A stretch of 28,148 nucleotides of DNA, from contig CALKUR010000122.1 of NCBI GenBank assembly GCA_937996725.1, forward strand, positions 1-28,148, given 5' to 3'. The DNA is from an uncultured Dechloromonas sp. Lineage in GTDB: Bacteria; Pseudomonadota; Gammaproteobacteria; Burkholderiales; Rhodocyclaceae. Made by a program: the position numbers and the translations under genes. The notes beneath the pieces were generated by a model. That model did no database searches. It was not told the origin of the DNA and was given only the letters and a program-made list of their open reading frames with translations. Below, in pieces: positions 1 through 7,029 of this stretch (the first letter of the stretch is position 1; every line of letters starts with the position of its first letter).

Positions 1-618
1 ATGGTGCTCGATGGCCTCGATGGCCGTGTCGCCCGCATGACCAAAACCCAGAGTGCCTTCGGTGCCGAGTACGATTCGCTGGCCGATATGGTGTCATTTG
101 GTGCAGCACCCGCACTGATCGTTTACGAATGGTCGCTGCGAGGAATGGGCAAATTTGGCTGGATGGCCGCATTCCTCTACTGCGCCGGTGCTGCGTTACG
201 CCTCGCTCGTTTTAACACCACGCTGGAAGTGGTTGATAAGCGCTACTTCCAGGGTCTGCCCAGCCCGGCCGCTGCGGCACTCGTTGCTGGATTTATCTGG
301 GTCATGGGGGATCTGGGCGTCGCAGGTCCGGATGTCGGCTGGCTGGCTGCACCGATCACGATCTTCGCTGGCGTTACCATGGTGACCAGCGTCAAGTTCT
401 ACTCATTCAAAGATATCAATCTGCGCAAGAGCGTCCCCTTCGTCGTGGTGGCCGCATTTGCCCTGGCGCTGGCGTTGATCTCCAGCTACCCGCCGGGTTG
501 GCTGTTCGGATTCTTCTTGGTGTACGCCCTGTCGGGTTATGTTCTGGCCGTGTTGCCGAATCGTAAGGTGGGCAAGCCCGTCCGGTCGCCACGCCTGCAA
601 ACCCCACCGCAAGAATAA
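1..618 (+). CDS. pssA: CDP-diacylglycerol-serine O-phosphatidyltransferase, 5'-truncated by the window edge
   Basis: Makes phosphatidylserine from CDP-diacylglycerol and L-serine in the inner membrane, the step before phosphatidylethanolamine. The CDP-alcohol phosphotransferase signature (D-G-x2-A-R-x8-G-x3-D-x3-D) is visible at the very start, from DGRVAR to the Asp of SLAD, with several hydrophobic membrane segments behind it. In full-length homologues about 40 residues, including a first membrane helix, precede this motif. The ATG at position 1 is therefore almost certainly an internal Met and the true start lies outside the window. The C-terminus is complete, ending in a short polar tail. 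pilE starts 4 nt after the stop, so the pilin genes may be co-transcribed with it. In Burkholderiales pssA usually stands directly before leuA; here about 6 kb of other genes separate the two. Confidence 0.93.
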   Translation: MVLDGLDGRVARMTKTQSAFGAEYDSLADMVSFGAAPALIVYEWSLRGMGKFGWMAAFLYCAGAALRLARFNTTLEVVDKRYFQGLPSPAAAALVAGFIWVMGDLGVAGPDVGWLAAPITIFAGVTMVTSVKFYSFKDINLRKSVPFVVVAAFALALALISSYPPGWLFGFFLVYALSGYVLAVLPNRKVGKPVRSPRLQTPPQE

Positions 619-622
619 GCCG

Positions 623-1042
623 ATGCGCGGAAATTCGCGCCGGTTGGCGGGTTTCTCTCTCATCGAATTACTGGTGGTCATGGTCGTTGTGGCGGTGTTG
701 GCTGGCATTGCCTATCCGGCTTATACCAGCCACCTCAAACGTAGCCATCGCGCTGATGCACGTGCTGAGCTTCTGCGCATGCAGATGGTCGTCGAAAAGC
801 AGCGACTCACCACGCTGGGTGCGCAGCCGTCATTGCCCTCAGGCTGGGTAACCACATCCGCAGTGGCCAAGCACTATCAACTCACCTTGCAGCCGATGGG
901 CCAGAACTATGCGTTGGAAGCGCGCGCATTGCCGGGCGATGGACAGAGCAACGACCAGCAGGGTGAAGCCTCCTGTGCGGTATTGCGTTTAGTGGTCCAA
1001 GGGCTGGATACCCGTTATGAGCCAGCGGCCTGCTGGCAATAA
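623..1042 (+). CDS. pilE: Type IV pilin, PilE-like minor pilin
   Basis: 139-residue type IV prepilin. It has a short basic leader ending in Gly10, then the FSLIE prepilin-peptidase site with Glu at mature position 5, then a hydrophobic helix of about 20 residues that anchors the subunit and packs in the fibre core. The RADAR stretch after the helix is typical of PilE-type pilins. Two Cys near the C-terminus (SCAVL and AACWQ) could form the D-region disulfide. PilD would cleave and N-methylate it. The start at 623 was chosen because the ATG gives a normal 10-residue leader; the frame is open further upstream but overlaps pssA. It overlaps pilW by 26 nt. Its small size and the company of pilW, pilX and pilV suggest a minor rather than the major pilin. 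Confidence 0.85.
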   Translation: MRGNSRRLAGFSLIELLVVMVVVAVLAGIAYPAYTSHLKRSHRADARAELLRMQMVVEKQRLTTLGAQPSLPSGWVTTSAVAKHYQLTLQPMGQNYALEARALPGDGQSNDQQGEASCAVLRLVVQGLDTRYEPAACWQ

Positions 1043-1670
1043 AACCTCGGCCGTTCGTCGGCATGAACGAGGCATCTCGCTGATTGAAACGCTGGTGGCC
1101 ATGGCCTTAGGCCTCCTCGTGCTGGCGGGCGTACTGCAACTGATGAATCAGCTCGTTGACGGTAATGCCAGCACCATCAAGGTGGCCCGCTTGGAGCAAG
1201 ATGCCCGATCCGTGATGGATGTCATCATTCAGGATCTCCGCCGCGCTGGAAGCTTTCCAGAAGCCACCCGCGACCTTGGTGACCCCAAGCGCTTTATGCA
1301 GGATCAGCCATCCGTCGCATTGATCGATGATGAATCGCTGCAGACAGGAAAATCCGGGTCGTCCATTAGCTATGCCTATCGCGAATCCGACGGCAAACTG
1401 ACTCAGGGCAAGTTTTCTCTGGATGCCAAAGCGGGGTCCGTGCAAATGCATACGGGGACGGCATCAGCGCCGGAAACCATTACCGACCCGGCGTTTATGA
1501 ACGTCACCACGCTGTCATTCACGCCCACGATCAGCGTCAGCCAGTCGGGCACATTGCAAGAAGTGCAGACCGCCATCGAAGTCCGGCTCGTTACGCGATT
1601 GAAATCAGACGCTGCCGTCGAGCGTCAACTGATAGATCGCGTCCTTCTGAGAAATACGGTGCTGAAGTGA
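1017..1670 (+). CDS. pilW: Type IV pilus minor pilin PilW-like
   Basis: 217-residue prepilin with a 19-residue basic leader ending in Gly, then ISLIE (Glu at mature position 5) and a long hydrophobic helix (ETLVAMALGLLVLAGVLQL). The ILE-type residue at mature +1 instead of Phe is seen in PilW proteins. A conserved PilW feature, EQDARSVMDVIIQDLRRAG, follows the helix. The ATG at 1017 lies inside the end of pilE; a later ATG at 1063 is out of frame, so the 26-nt overlap is real and suggests translational coupling. PilW-type minor pilins join PilV, PilX and PilE in the tip/priming complex that starts pilus assembly. The gene ends in a GTGA overlap with the next gene. Confidence 0.82.
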   Translation: MSQRPAGNKTSAVRRHERGISLIETLVAMALGLLVLAGVLQLMNQLVDGNASTIKVARLEQDARSVMDVIIQDLRRAGSFPEATRDLGDPKRFMQDQPSVALIDDESLQTGKSGSSISYAYRESDGKLTQGKFSLDAKAGSVQMHTGTASAPETITDPAFMNVTTLSFTPTISVSQSGTLQEVQTAIEVRLVTRLKSDAAVERQLIDRVLLRNTVLK

Positions 1671-2755
1671 CTGGCCAGTTGCCAAGGCCAGATCGAGGAC
1701 TGGCAGTATTGCCCGTGGCACTTATCCTGCTGACGGGTGCTGCGTTGATCTTGCTGTTTGCCCAGAAGAACCTGCTGGTCGATCTGCAGATCACCCGCAA
1801 TGGGTATGCCAGTCGACTGGCCTATGCGGCCGCAGATTCCGGTTTGGCTGTCGCGCTGTCAAAATTGAACGACCCAGCACAACGCAAAACGCTGCTCGGC
1901 GAAACAAAAGGTGCGGGTACGTACGATGCAATCGTCTCGCCTGAGTTGACGCAGACACTAGGAGAATCGGTGGAGGCGCGTGTCAAACTCAAAGCGCTCA
2001 ACCTGGGCGGTGCCGATATCCGGCTGCAGCTTCAAAGTACCGGTTGTGTCAGCGACTGCAATAAAGGTCGAGCCACGGTGTCGCAGACGGTGGCGATGCG
2101 TGGTGGTATCCATCAAATTCCCTATGCGCTCCTTTCGGCACGTGGCAGTATCGATGCCAGTGGCCCAGTTGCCCTGAGCAACCAAACGCCAGCGGTTCGC
2201 GGCATGCTGATGCATGCAGGCACCACAATTACTCGGGATGAGGTCGTGCAACGCGCTAGCATTCCGGGCCAGAATCCCGATCTGGCAGAGGTAGGGCAAG
2301 ATCAGCGGTATGCCCAGCAATCGGCGGACCAGTTTTTCGAGCACTGGTTTGGCGCCGATAAGAGTTTTATCCGGCAATCTGCAGCGCGCGTTGCCTGCTC
2401 GGGTGACTGTTCGAGCAGTGTGGCCACGTTAGGGAGCCGGGTGGTCTGGTTAGAGGGTAACGCCCGGCTGAGCAGCGGCAATCTGGGTTCAGTGACGGCA
2501 CCCGTCATCATCATTGCCACCGGGCCGCTACAGCTCAGCGGTTCGGTACGCATTACCGGCATTGTTTACAGCATGGCCCCAACGACCACATTGCAACTGG
2601 GTTCAGGTTCGGTCGATGGCGCTGTGATCGCAGAAAATTCGCTCAACGTATCTCAAGGCGGACGGCTGAGCTATAACCCCGCGGTATTGCAGCGTGCGCA
2701 AAGCACCCTAGGACGTTTTGTGCCGGTGCCAGGCAGTTGGAGTGACGGCGAATGA
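1667..2755 (+). CDS. pilX: PilX-like type IV pilus assembly protein with an enlarged C-terminal domain
   Basis: 362 residues, starting with GTG in a 4-nt overlap with the pilW stop. The N-terminus carries RGLAVLPVALILLTGAALI, the PilX N-terminal pattern: a hydrophobic helix in a pilin-like position but without the Gly/Glu prepilin site. AAADSGLAVAL follows, like the AAEAAL element of PilX and GspK relatives. The rest is unusual. Ordinary PilX proteins are roughly half this length. This one has two C-x3-C pairs (C127/C131 and C244/C248). Its C-terminal third (about residues 255-335) is made of short beta-rich turns with Gly/Ser/Val repeats, suggesting a beta-helix or bactofilin-like fold. No pilY1 adhesin gene is present, so this domain could be exposed at the pilus tip; that role is inference. 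It overlaps pilV by ATGA. Confidence 0.72.
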   Translation: MTGQLPRPDRGLAVLPVALILLTGAALILLFAQKNLLVDLQITRNGYASRLAYAAADSGLAVALSKLNDPAQRKTLLGETKGAGTYDAIVSPELTQTLGESVEARVKLKALNLGGADIRLQLQSTGCVSDCNKGRATVSQTVAMRGGIHQIPYALLSARGSIDASGPVALSNQTPAVRGMLMHAGTTITRDEVVQRASIPGQNPDLAEVGQDQRYAQQSADQFFEHWFGADKSFIRQSAARVACSGDCSSSVATLGSRVVWLEGNARLSSGNLGSVTAPVIIIATGPLQLSGSVRITGIVYSMAPTTTLQLGSGSVDGAVIAENSLNVSQGGRLSYNPAVLQRAQSTLGRFVPVPGSWSDGE

Positions 2756-3213
2756 GGCGTACCGTCCAGCGGCGGCATGGCCAAGCCGGCTTCAGTCTGA
2801 TCGAAGTGCTCGTCGCACTGGTTATTCTCGGCGTGGGTCTCTTGGGGTTGGCGCGCCTGCAATTATTTTTGCTGGCGGGCACGGCAGATACCGTCGCCTA
2901 TGATCAGGCTGTTCGTTTGGCGAATAACCAGACCGAAGTACTCCGTTTTACCAAAAGCGCCGGTAGCGTACCAACCAGTGGTGCCGATGAACAAAGGCTG
3001 CATGGTATGACTTTCCAACGAACCTGGGCGGTCGCCTGCGAGGTCGATCAAGCTTGTCAGGCCAAAGTAACGGTCACCTGGGTCGAACCCAGAAGCGATG
3101 GACAGCAAGGCCGCCGTGAACTCGTGCTTAATGCCTGGCTGGCCCCGCAGGCATCGGCGGAGCAGGGTTGGCTGGTGCAATCTGGTCCGCCCGGGCGTGA
3201 GACTTTGCCCTGA
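2752..3213 (+). CDS. pilV: Type IV pilus minor pilin PilV-like
   Basis: 153-residue prepilin with a 13-residue basic leader ending in Gly, then FSLIEVLVALVILGVGLLGLA, a near-consensus PilV N-terminus with Glu at mature +5. Two Cys (VACEVDQACQ) followed by alternating hydrophobic residues (KVTVTW) match the usual PilV C-terminal half. The ATG sits in an ATGA overlap with pilX, so the four pilin genes form one translationally coupled unit. The order pilE-pilW-pilX-pilV differs from the common fimT-pilV-pilW-pilX-pilY1-pilE layout, and no fimT or pilY1 is present here. The stop lies 25 nt before the tRNA-Thr gene, and the tRNA promoter overlaps the end of this gene. Confidence 0.85.
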   Translation: MRRTVQRRHGQAGFSLIEVLVALVILGVGLLGLARLQLFLLAGTADTVAYDQAVRLANNQTEVLRFTKSAGSVPTSGADEQRLHGMTFQRTWAVACEVDQACQAKVTVTWVEPRSDGQQGRRELVLNAWLAPQASAEQGWLVQSGPPGRETLP

Positions 3214-3226
3214 TTTTTGCTATAAT
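3197..3226 (+). promoter_or_regulatory. Promoter of tRNA-Thr
   Basis: A perfect -10 box TATAAT at 3221-3226 stands 12 nt before the tRNA. A weak -35 candidate GTGAGA (4 of 6 matches to TTGACA) lies at 3197-3202 with an 18-nt spacer, inside the end of pilV. Transcription would start near 3233, giving a very short 5' leader. Confidence 0.6.
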
Positions 3227-3238
3227 TCTGCGCTTGGA

Positions 3239-3314
3239 GCCGATGTAGCTCAGTTGGTAGAGCAGCGCATTCGTAATGCGAAGGTCGCCAGTTCGATTCC
3301 GGCCATCGGCACCA
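3239..3314 (+). tRNA. tRNA-Thr (anticodon CGU)
   Basis: 76-nt tRNA with CCA encoded. The acceptor stem is GCCGATG paired with CATCGGC. The D arm is GCTC-AGTTGGTA-GAGC. The anticodon loop TTCGTAA gives anticodon CGT, reading ACG. The T loop is TTCGATTC. The anticodon arm matches the E. coli thrW sequence as I remember it, including the imperfect outermost pair of the stem. It has its own promoter and a terminator just downstream. tRNA genes are common integration sites, but no integrase or duplicated tRNA 3' end is visible nearby. Confidence 0.97.
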
Positions 3315-3324
3315 TCTCCAATGC

Positions 3325-3353
3325 AAAGCCTCGACACATGTCGGGGCTTTTTT
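3325..3353 (+). terminator. Rho-independent terminator of tRNA-Thr
   Basis: An 11-bp stem (3325-3335 with 3340-3350, one G-U pair) with a 4-nt loop is followed by a run of T that continues to 3353. It lies 10 nt after the tRNA CCA end. Confidence 0.85.
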
Positions 3354-3370
3354 ATTAAGGCTCATAACGC

Positions 3371-3829
3371 ATGAAAATCTGGGTTGATGCTGATGCGTGT
3401 CCGATTGCCATTAAGGAAGTCCTTTATCGCGCAGCGAATCGCGCCAAGGTACCCGTTACCCTGATTGCTAACCAGATGTTGCGCGTACCGCCATCGCCGT
3501 GGATCAAGGCGCTGCAGGTACCCGCTGGTTTTGATGTGGCAGACCAACGTATCGTGCAAGAGGCAGCGTCCGGAGATTTGGTGGTCACGTCGGATATTCC
3601 GCTGGCATCGCAAGTGATTGCCAAAGGAGCGCTCGTGCTCGATTCGCGGGGCGAACTCATGAATACGCACAACATCGAAGGGCGGCTCACCATGCGGAAC
3701 TTCATGGAAGGCCTGCGGAACAGTGGTGTTGATACCGGCGGCCCATCGGGGCTATCCAAATCTGATGTCCAGAACTTTGCCAATCAGTTAGATCGGCTGC
3801 TGGCTAAAAGGCGATCCAGCAAACCTTAA
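3371..3829 (+). CDS. yaiI: YaiI/YqxD (UPF0178, DUF188) family protein
   Basis: 152 residues, the usual length for the family. It has the diagnostic N-terminus KIWVDADACP, then IVQEAASGDLVVTSDIPLA and the AKGALVLDSRGEL element. The acidic residues (D6, D8, and the D of TSDIPLA) recall PIN/NYN-type nuclease folds. No activity is firmly established for this family, so a nuclease role is only a structural guess. The start follows an AAGG sequence 10 nt upstream. The stop codon overlaps the stop of the convergent rlhA gene by a few bases, with no terminator between them. Confidence 0.88.
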   Translation: MKIWVDADACPIAIKEVLYRAANRAKVPVTLIANQMLRVPPSPWIKALQVPAGFDVADQRIVQEAASGDLVVTSDIPLASQVIAKGALVLDSRGELMNTHNIEGRLTMRNFMEGLRNSGVDTGGPSGLSKSDVQNFANQLDRLLAKRRSSKP

Positions 3830-5811
3830 TGTGCGCCTTTGGCGTCGGGCCGGGTTTTGTAGAACGTGACCGGGCTGGCCGCGGCAGCTTTGAGGATGCT
3901 TTGCTTGATCTTGCCCATGACATGCATCTCGCAGGGCTTGCAATCAAAACGCAGGGTGAGTTTCTCTTTGCCGTTGATCAACTGTAGGGGTTCGGCGCGC
4001 ACGGTGCCTTGCACACCGGTGACGCCTTTGGCCTGTTTGGGGCACAGGTTGAGCGAGAAGCGAACACAATGCTTGGTGATCATCAGGCTGACTTCCCCGG
4101 CTTCTTCGTGTGACTCGTAGGCAGCATCAATCACCTGGACGCCATGCTTGGCGTAGAAGTCGCGCGCTTGTTGATTGAACACATTCGCCAGATAGCTGAG
4201 TGAGTCTTCGGGGTAGGGTGCCGGCGGTGACACAGGCGTGGCGCGCGGTAGTCGATGCCAGGCATGGGTTCTAGCTGTTTCTAAGGTTTCGACGGCAGAG
4301 CGACGTAGCGTATTCAGTTGCGATGCGGGTATAAACCAAGGCTGCGATAGGTTCACTTCGATGTTGATCGGCTTAAAAATCGTATCGCCCAGACGGTGTA
4401 AACCATCGCGCAGCTTGGTTTCAGATTGCACGGGGTCGTTGGCAATTTGGAACGGGCCTTCTAATGTTGCATTGCCGCTGTGGCCGTCTTCGTCCATGAG
4501 TTCAAGGCGGAGCGCATCGCCGTCATCGCGCAGAGCGATGTAAACGCCGATGAGTCGTTCGGCCGATTTCTTATCGAGCGTACGCGTCCATTGCATGTCA
4601 CGGTTGCGGTTGACTTGCACCCCGGCGCGTAGATCTTTGAAACCGGAGATCGGGTCTTTAGGCCAAAGCTTCCAGATACTGGGTGCGGTCGTGGCTTCGG
4701 CGCGGTTGATCTGAAGACCGATGAGGGTCTTCTGGAGATCGTAGTAGCAGAGGCCGTCCCCGTTGTTCAGCTGAATCTCCGGTGCGTCGGTGGTGAGTTC
4801 CAGGTGGTCCGACCGTACGTTGCTGATCCAGCCGATGGGTTGCCCTGGATTTTTGGGGGTATCAAAGGCACCGATATCCTCTTTGCGTCCCTGGACAAAA
4901 TAATCCGTAAATTCCCGGTTGAAGTTCTGGTTAGGATCCGGCGTAAAGCTGAAGGTACTATGGCCGCTGGCGCTGCGGGCCAATTCCGGGCGTTCTTCCA
5001 GAATTTCGTCGAGCAGCAGGCGGTAATGCGCCGTGATGTTTTTGACGTAGGCCATGTCTTTGTAGCGGCCTTCAATCTTGAAGCTGCGGACACCGGCATC
5101 AATGAGGGCGCGTAGATTGTCGCTCTGGTTGTTATCTTTCATCGACAGCACGTGTTTATCGTGAGCGACGATGCGTCCCTGATTGTCTTTGACTTCATAA
5201 GGTAGGCGGCAGGCCTGTGAGCAGTCGCCCCGGTTGGCGCTGCGGCCGGTATGCGCATGGCTGATGTAGCAGAGCCCGCTATACGCCACGCAGAGTGCGC
5301 CATGAATAAAGAATTCGAGAGCGGCACGGCCGGGGGCATCTCGCGGACCCAGCGCCGTATCAATCGCGGCGATTTGGGGCAGCGTCAGTTCGCGTGCAAG
5401 TACGATCTGAGACAGGCCGCAGTCTTGCATGAAGCGGGCTTTTTCCGGGGTGCGGATATCGGTTTGTGTACTGGCATGTAGCTGGATGGGCGGTAGATCG
5501 ATTTCCAGCAGCCCCATATCCTGAATGATTAGGGCATCAACGCCGGCATCGTAGAGTTGCCAGGCAAGCTTACGGGCGGGTTCCAGTTCGTTATCGCGCA
5601 GAATAGTGTTGAGCGTTACAAAGATACGGCTATTGAAACGATGCGCGTATTGAGCCAGCCGGGCGATGTCCTTCACGCTGTTATCGGCAGCCGCGCGGGC
5701 ACCAAAGGAAGGCCCGCCAATGTAAACGGCGTCGGCTCCATGAATAACGGCCTCGATACCAATATCGGCATCGCGGGCGGGGGCAAGAAGTTCTAGATGA
5801 TGCGGCAGCAT
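3826..5811 (-). CDS. rlhA: 23S rRNA 5-hydroxycytidine C2501 synthase, U32 peptidase-like family
   Basis: 661 residues, close to E. coli RlhA (YdcP, about 650) and much longer than the tRNA-modifying relative TrhP (about 450), so RlhA is the better call. The U32 signature is present as EFFIHGALCVAYSGLC. Four Cys (C174, C181, C197, C201) lie where U32 enzymes are thought to bind an iron-sulfur cluster. The N-terminus LELLAPARD and HGADAVYIGGP match the family start. RlhA hydroxylates C2501 near the peptidyl-transferase centre; in E. coli this needs iron and prephenate. The ATG lacks a Shine-Dalgarno sequence. A -10-like TATCAT (complement of 5819-5824) lies 7 nt before it, so the mRNA may be leaderless. 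Divergent from the thioredoxin gene, convergent with yaiI. Confidence 0.88.
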   Translation of the reverse strand: MLPHHLELLAPARDADIGIEAVIHGADAVYIGGPSFGARAAADNSVKDIARLAQYAHRFNSRIFVTLNTILRDNELEPARKLAWQLYDAGVDALIIQDMGLLEIDLPPIQLHASTQTDIRTPEKARFMQDCGLSQIVLARELTLPQIAAIDTALGPRDAPGRAALEFFIHGALCVAYSGLCYISHAHTGRSANRGDCSQACRLPYEVKDNQGRIVAHDKHVLSMKDNNQSDNLRALIDAGVRSFKIEGRYKDMAYVKNITAHYRLLLDEILEERPELARSASGHSTFSFTPDPNQNFNREFTDYFVQGRKEDIGAFDTPKNPGQPIGWISNVRSDHLELTTDAPEIQLNNGDGLCYYDLQKTLIGLQINRAEATTAPSIWKLWPKDPISGFKDLRAGVQVNRNRDMQWTRTLDKKSAERLIGVYIALRDDGDALRLELMDEDGHSGNATLEGPFQIANDPVQSETKLRDGLHRLGDTIFKPINIEVNLSQPWFIPASQLNTLRRSAVETLETARTHAWHRLPRATPVSPPAPYPEDSLSYLANVFNQQARDFYAKHGVQVIDAAYESHEEAGEVSLMITKHCVRFSLNLCPKQAKGVTGVQGTVRAEPLQLINGKEKLTLRFDCKPCEMHVMGKIKQSILKAAAASPVTFYKTRPDAKGAH

Positions 5812-5849
5812 GGGCGCTATGATATCGCTACATTGTCGAGGAGCGCGTT

Positions 5850-6167
5850 ATGTCCCCCGTGCCTTTTGTAAGTCCCGAACCGACCCGTGATGCTGTGGAT
5901 GCCATGCCTGGCGTGGTGCTGCTCGAATTTGGCATCAATGAATGCCCCCACTGCCAACGTGCCCAGCCGTTGATTGCGGATGCGCTTGCGCGTCATCCAG
6001 AAGTCCGGCATTTGCGTATTGAGGATGGCAAGGGGCGGCGTTTGGGGCGTACCTTTTCGGTCAAGCTCTGGCCGGCGCTGGTTTTTCTCAAAGACGGTCA
6101 GGAGGTCGCGCGTGTGCTTCGTCCGACTACGCAGCCTGAGGTTGATCAGGGATTCGCGGCGTTATAA
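5850..6167 (+). CDS. Small thioredoxin-fold protein with CPHC motif
   Basis: 105 residues with a single thioredoxin domain. VVLLEFGINECPHCQRAQPLI carries a C-x2-C active site of the type CPHC, rather than the CGPC of classical thioredoxin. LWPALVFLKDGQEV supplies the usual cis-Pro region. There is no signal peptide, so it is probably cytoplasmic. The CPHC dipeptide is typical of DsbA-like oxidants but also occurs in small thioredoxin relatives, so its redox direction cannot be told. A strong SD (GAGGAG at 5838-5843, 6 nt spacing) fixes the start. It is divergent from rlhA and convergent with the isochorismatase-family gene 4 nt away. Confidence 0.82.
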   Translation: MSPVPFVSPEPTRDAVDAMPGVVLLEFGINECPHCQRAQPLIADALARHPEVRHLRIEDGKGRRLGRTFSVKLWPALVFLKDGQEVARVLRPTTQPEVDQGFAAL

Positions 6168-6171
6168 AGAG

Positions 6172-6714
6172 TTAGCGGATGTACCCTTTGAGTACCGACC
6201 GAAACAGGTCGGTACCCGCCCTGTTAAGCCATTCGAAGGCCACCATTTCCCGACTAACGATCTGAGCGCCCAACTGGCGCATCCGTTCTAGGGCAAGTGC
6301 CTTATCCGTCGCCTTGCGTGACCCAACGGCTTCTTCCACCACGGCAACATTCCGGCCGGCGGCCAGCAGGTCCAGCACGGTCTGCTGTACGCAGACGTGG
6401 GATTCGGTGCCGCAGACCACCCATTGCTGCTTTTGTGCGGCGGGATGGCTGAGCAAATTACCCTCGGCCACGGCGGAAAAGTGGATTTTCTCGATGCGCT
6501 CGTCAGGGGTAGTGAGACGACCGATTTTTTCGGTGGTGGCACCCACGCCTTGGGGGTAGTGCTCCGTCACGAGCACCGGAACGCCAAGTTCGCGGGCGAC
6601 GCCAATAAGCCAGGCAGCGTGCCCAACAACCTGATCGCTGTGCTCAATGGCGGGCAGTAGGCCGTCCTGCAGGTCAACGACCAGCAATATCGAACGATTT
6701 GCATCAAGTTTCAT
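6172..6714 (-). CDS. Isochorismatase-family cysteine hydrolase
   Basis: 180 residues, typical for single-domain members such as YcaC. The likely catalytic triad is D14 (LLVVDLQD), K76 (IEKIHFSA) and C108 (CGTESHVCVQQT), all in the expected order and context. The family covers nicotinamidases, N-carbamoyl hydrolases and many proteins of unknown substrate; nothing here sets the substrate. An AGGGG-type SD stands 6 nt before the ATG at 6714. It is transcribed away from the leuA region and converges with the thioredoxin gene. Confidence 0.87.
   Translation of the reverse strand: MKLDANRSILLVVDLQDGLLPAIEHSDQVVGHAAWLIGVARELGVPVLVTEHYPQGVGATTEKIGRLTTPDERIEKIHFSAVAEGNLLSHPAAQKQQWVVCGTESHVCVQQTVLDLLAAGRNVAVVEEAVGSRKATDKALALERMRQLGAQIVSREMVAFEWLNRAGTDLFRSVLKGYIR
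6192..6215. repeat. Perfect 9-bp inverted repeat at the 3' end of the isochorismatase gene
   Basis: GTACCGACC (6192-6200) and its exact complement GGTCGGTAC (6207-6215) flank a 6-nt GAAACA loop. It lies inside the last codons of the minus-strand gene and 25 nt past the stop of the convergent thioredoxin gene. No T-run follows on either strand, so it is not a standard intrinsic terminator. It could act as a weak end point or stabilise the 3' ends. Confidence 0.5.
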
Positions 6715-6780
6715 ACGTCATCCCCTGTCGGCCGGGCGATTGGATCTGGCCGAAGCTATTGAACTCATAGGCAAAAACAA

Positions 6781-6809
6781 TTGCCAGCGGCGCTTCTAGG
6801 GCTTATATT
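6781..6809 (+). promoter_or_regulatory. Promoter of the leuA leader/leuA/aroG unit
   Basis: TTGCCA at 6781-6786 and TATATT at 6804-6809 are separated by exactly 17 nt, the best -35/-10 pair in this intergenic region. The first purine at a normal start distance is A6817, which is also the A of the ATG of the leader ORF. The transcript would then begin at the start codon. Confidence 0.6.
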
Positions 6810-6816
6810 ACAACCC

Positions 6817-6936
6817 ATGTCTGCAATGTTCACGATGCTTCTCGCTCAAAAGGCCATCTCGGGTGGTCGGGCGACTGATTGGCTGCACCTGCTACTCGGT
6901 GCACGTCCGCTGCTGCGCTTGGCGCGCACATATTAA
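6817..6936 (+). CDS. Candidate leucine leader peptide upstream of leuA
   Basis: A 39-codon ORF in the 330-nt gap between the isochorismatase gene and leuA. Nine of 39 residues are Leu, and seven of these fall in the last 17 residues (W-L-H-LLL-GARP-LL-R-L), just before the stop. One is a CTA codon, probably rare here. Leucine biosynthesis genes are often controlled by ribosome stalling on such leader peptides, and the position fits. There is no Shine-Dalgarno sequence, but the -10 box lies 7 nt before the ATG, so the ORF may be translated from a leaderless mRNA. Downstream RNA can form alternative hairpins (see 6961-7029). Internal ATGs at 6826 and 6835 are possible alternative starts. I do not recognise the peptide from a described family. 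Confidence 0.55.
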   Translation: MSAMFTMLLAQKAISGGRATDWLHLLLGARPLLRLARTY

Positions 6937-6960
6937 ATCCCCCTCATTGCTAAAGACTGT

Positions 6961-7029
6961 GCCGGGTTGTCCCGGCGAAGTTCCCCAAGTTTCCAAATTG
7001 AATTCGGGTTGGGTCACAAATGCCCCGGC
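6961..7029 (+). promoter_or_regulatory. Possible attenuator-like RNA switch before leuA
   Basis: GCCGGG at 6961-6966 can pair with CCCGGC at 6971-6976, giving a tight 6-bp hairpin with a TTGT loop. It can also pair with an identical CCCGGC at 7024-7029, directly before the leuA SD (AGGAG, 7034-7038). The two pairings exclude each other. The local hairpin has no T-run, so any control would more likely act on leuA translation or through Rho than through an intrinsic terminator. A CCCAA/TTGGG pairing between the two arms is also possible. The pairing is visible in the sequence; the function is inference. Confidence 0.35.

Noticed and set aside
3239..3370. Integration site or genomic island at tRNA-Thr
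   Set aside because: The tRNA is intact, and no duplicated 3' end, integrase or composition shift follows it.
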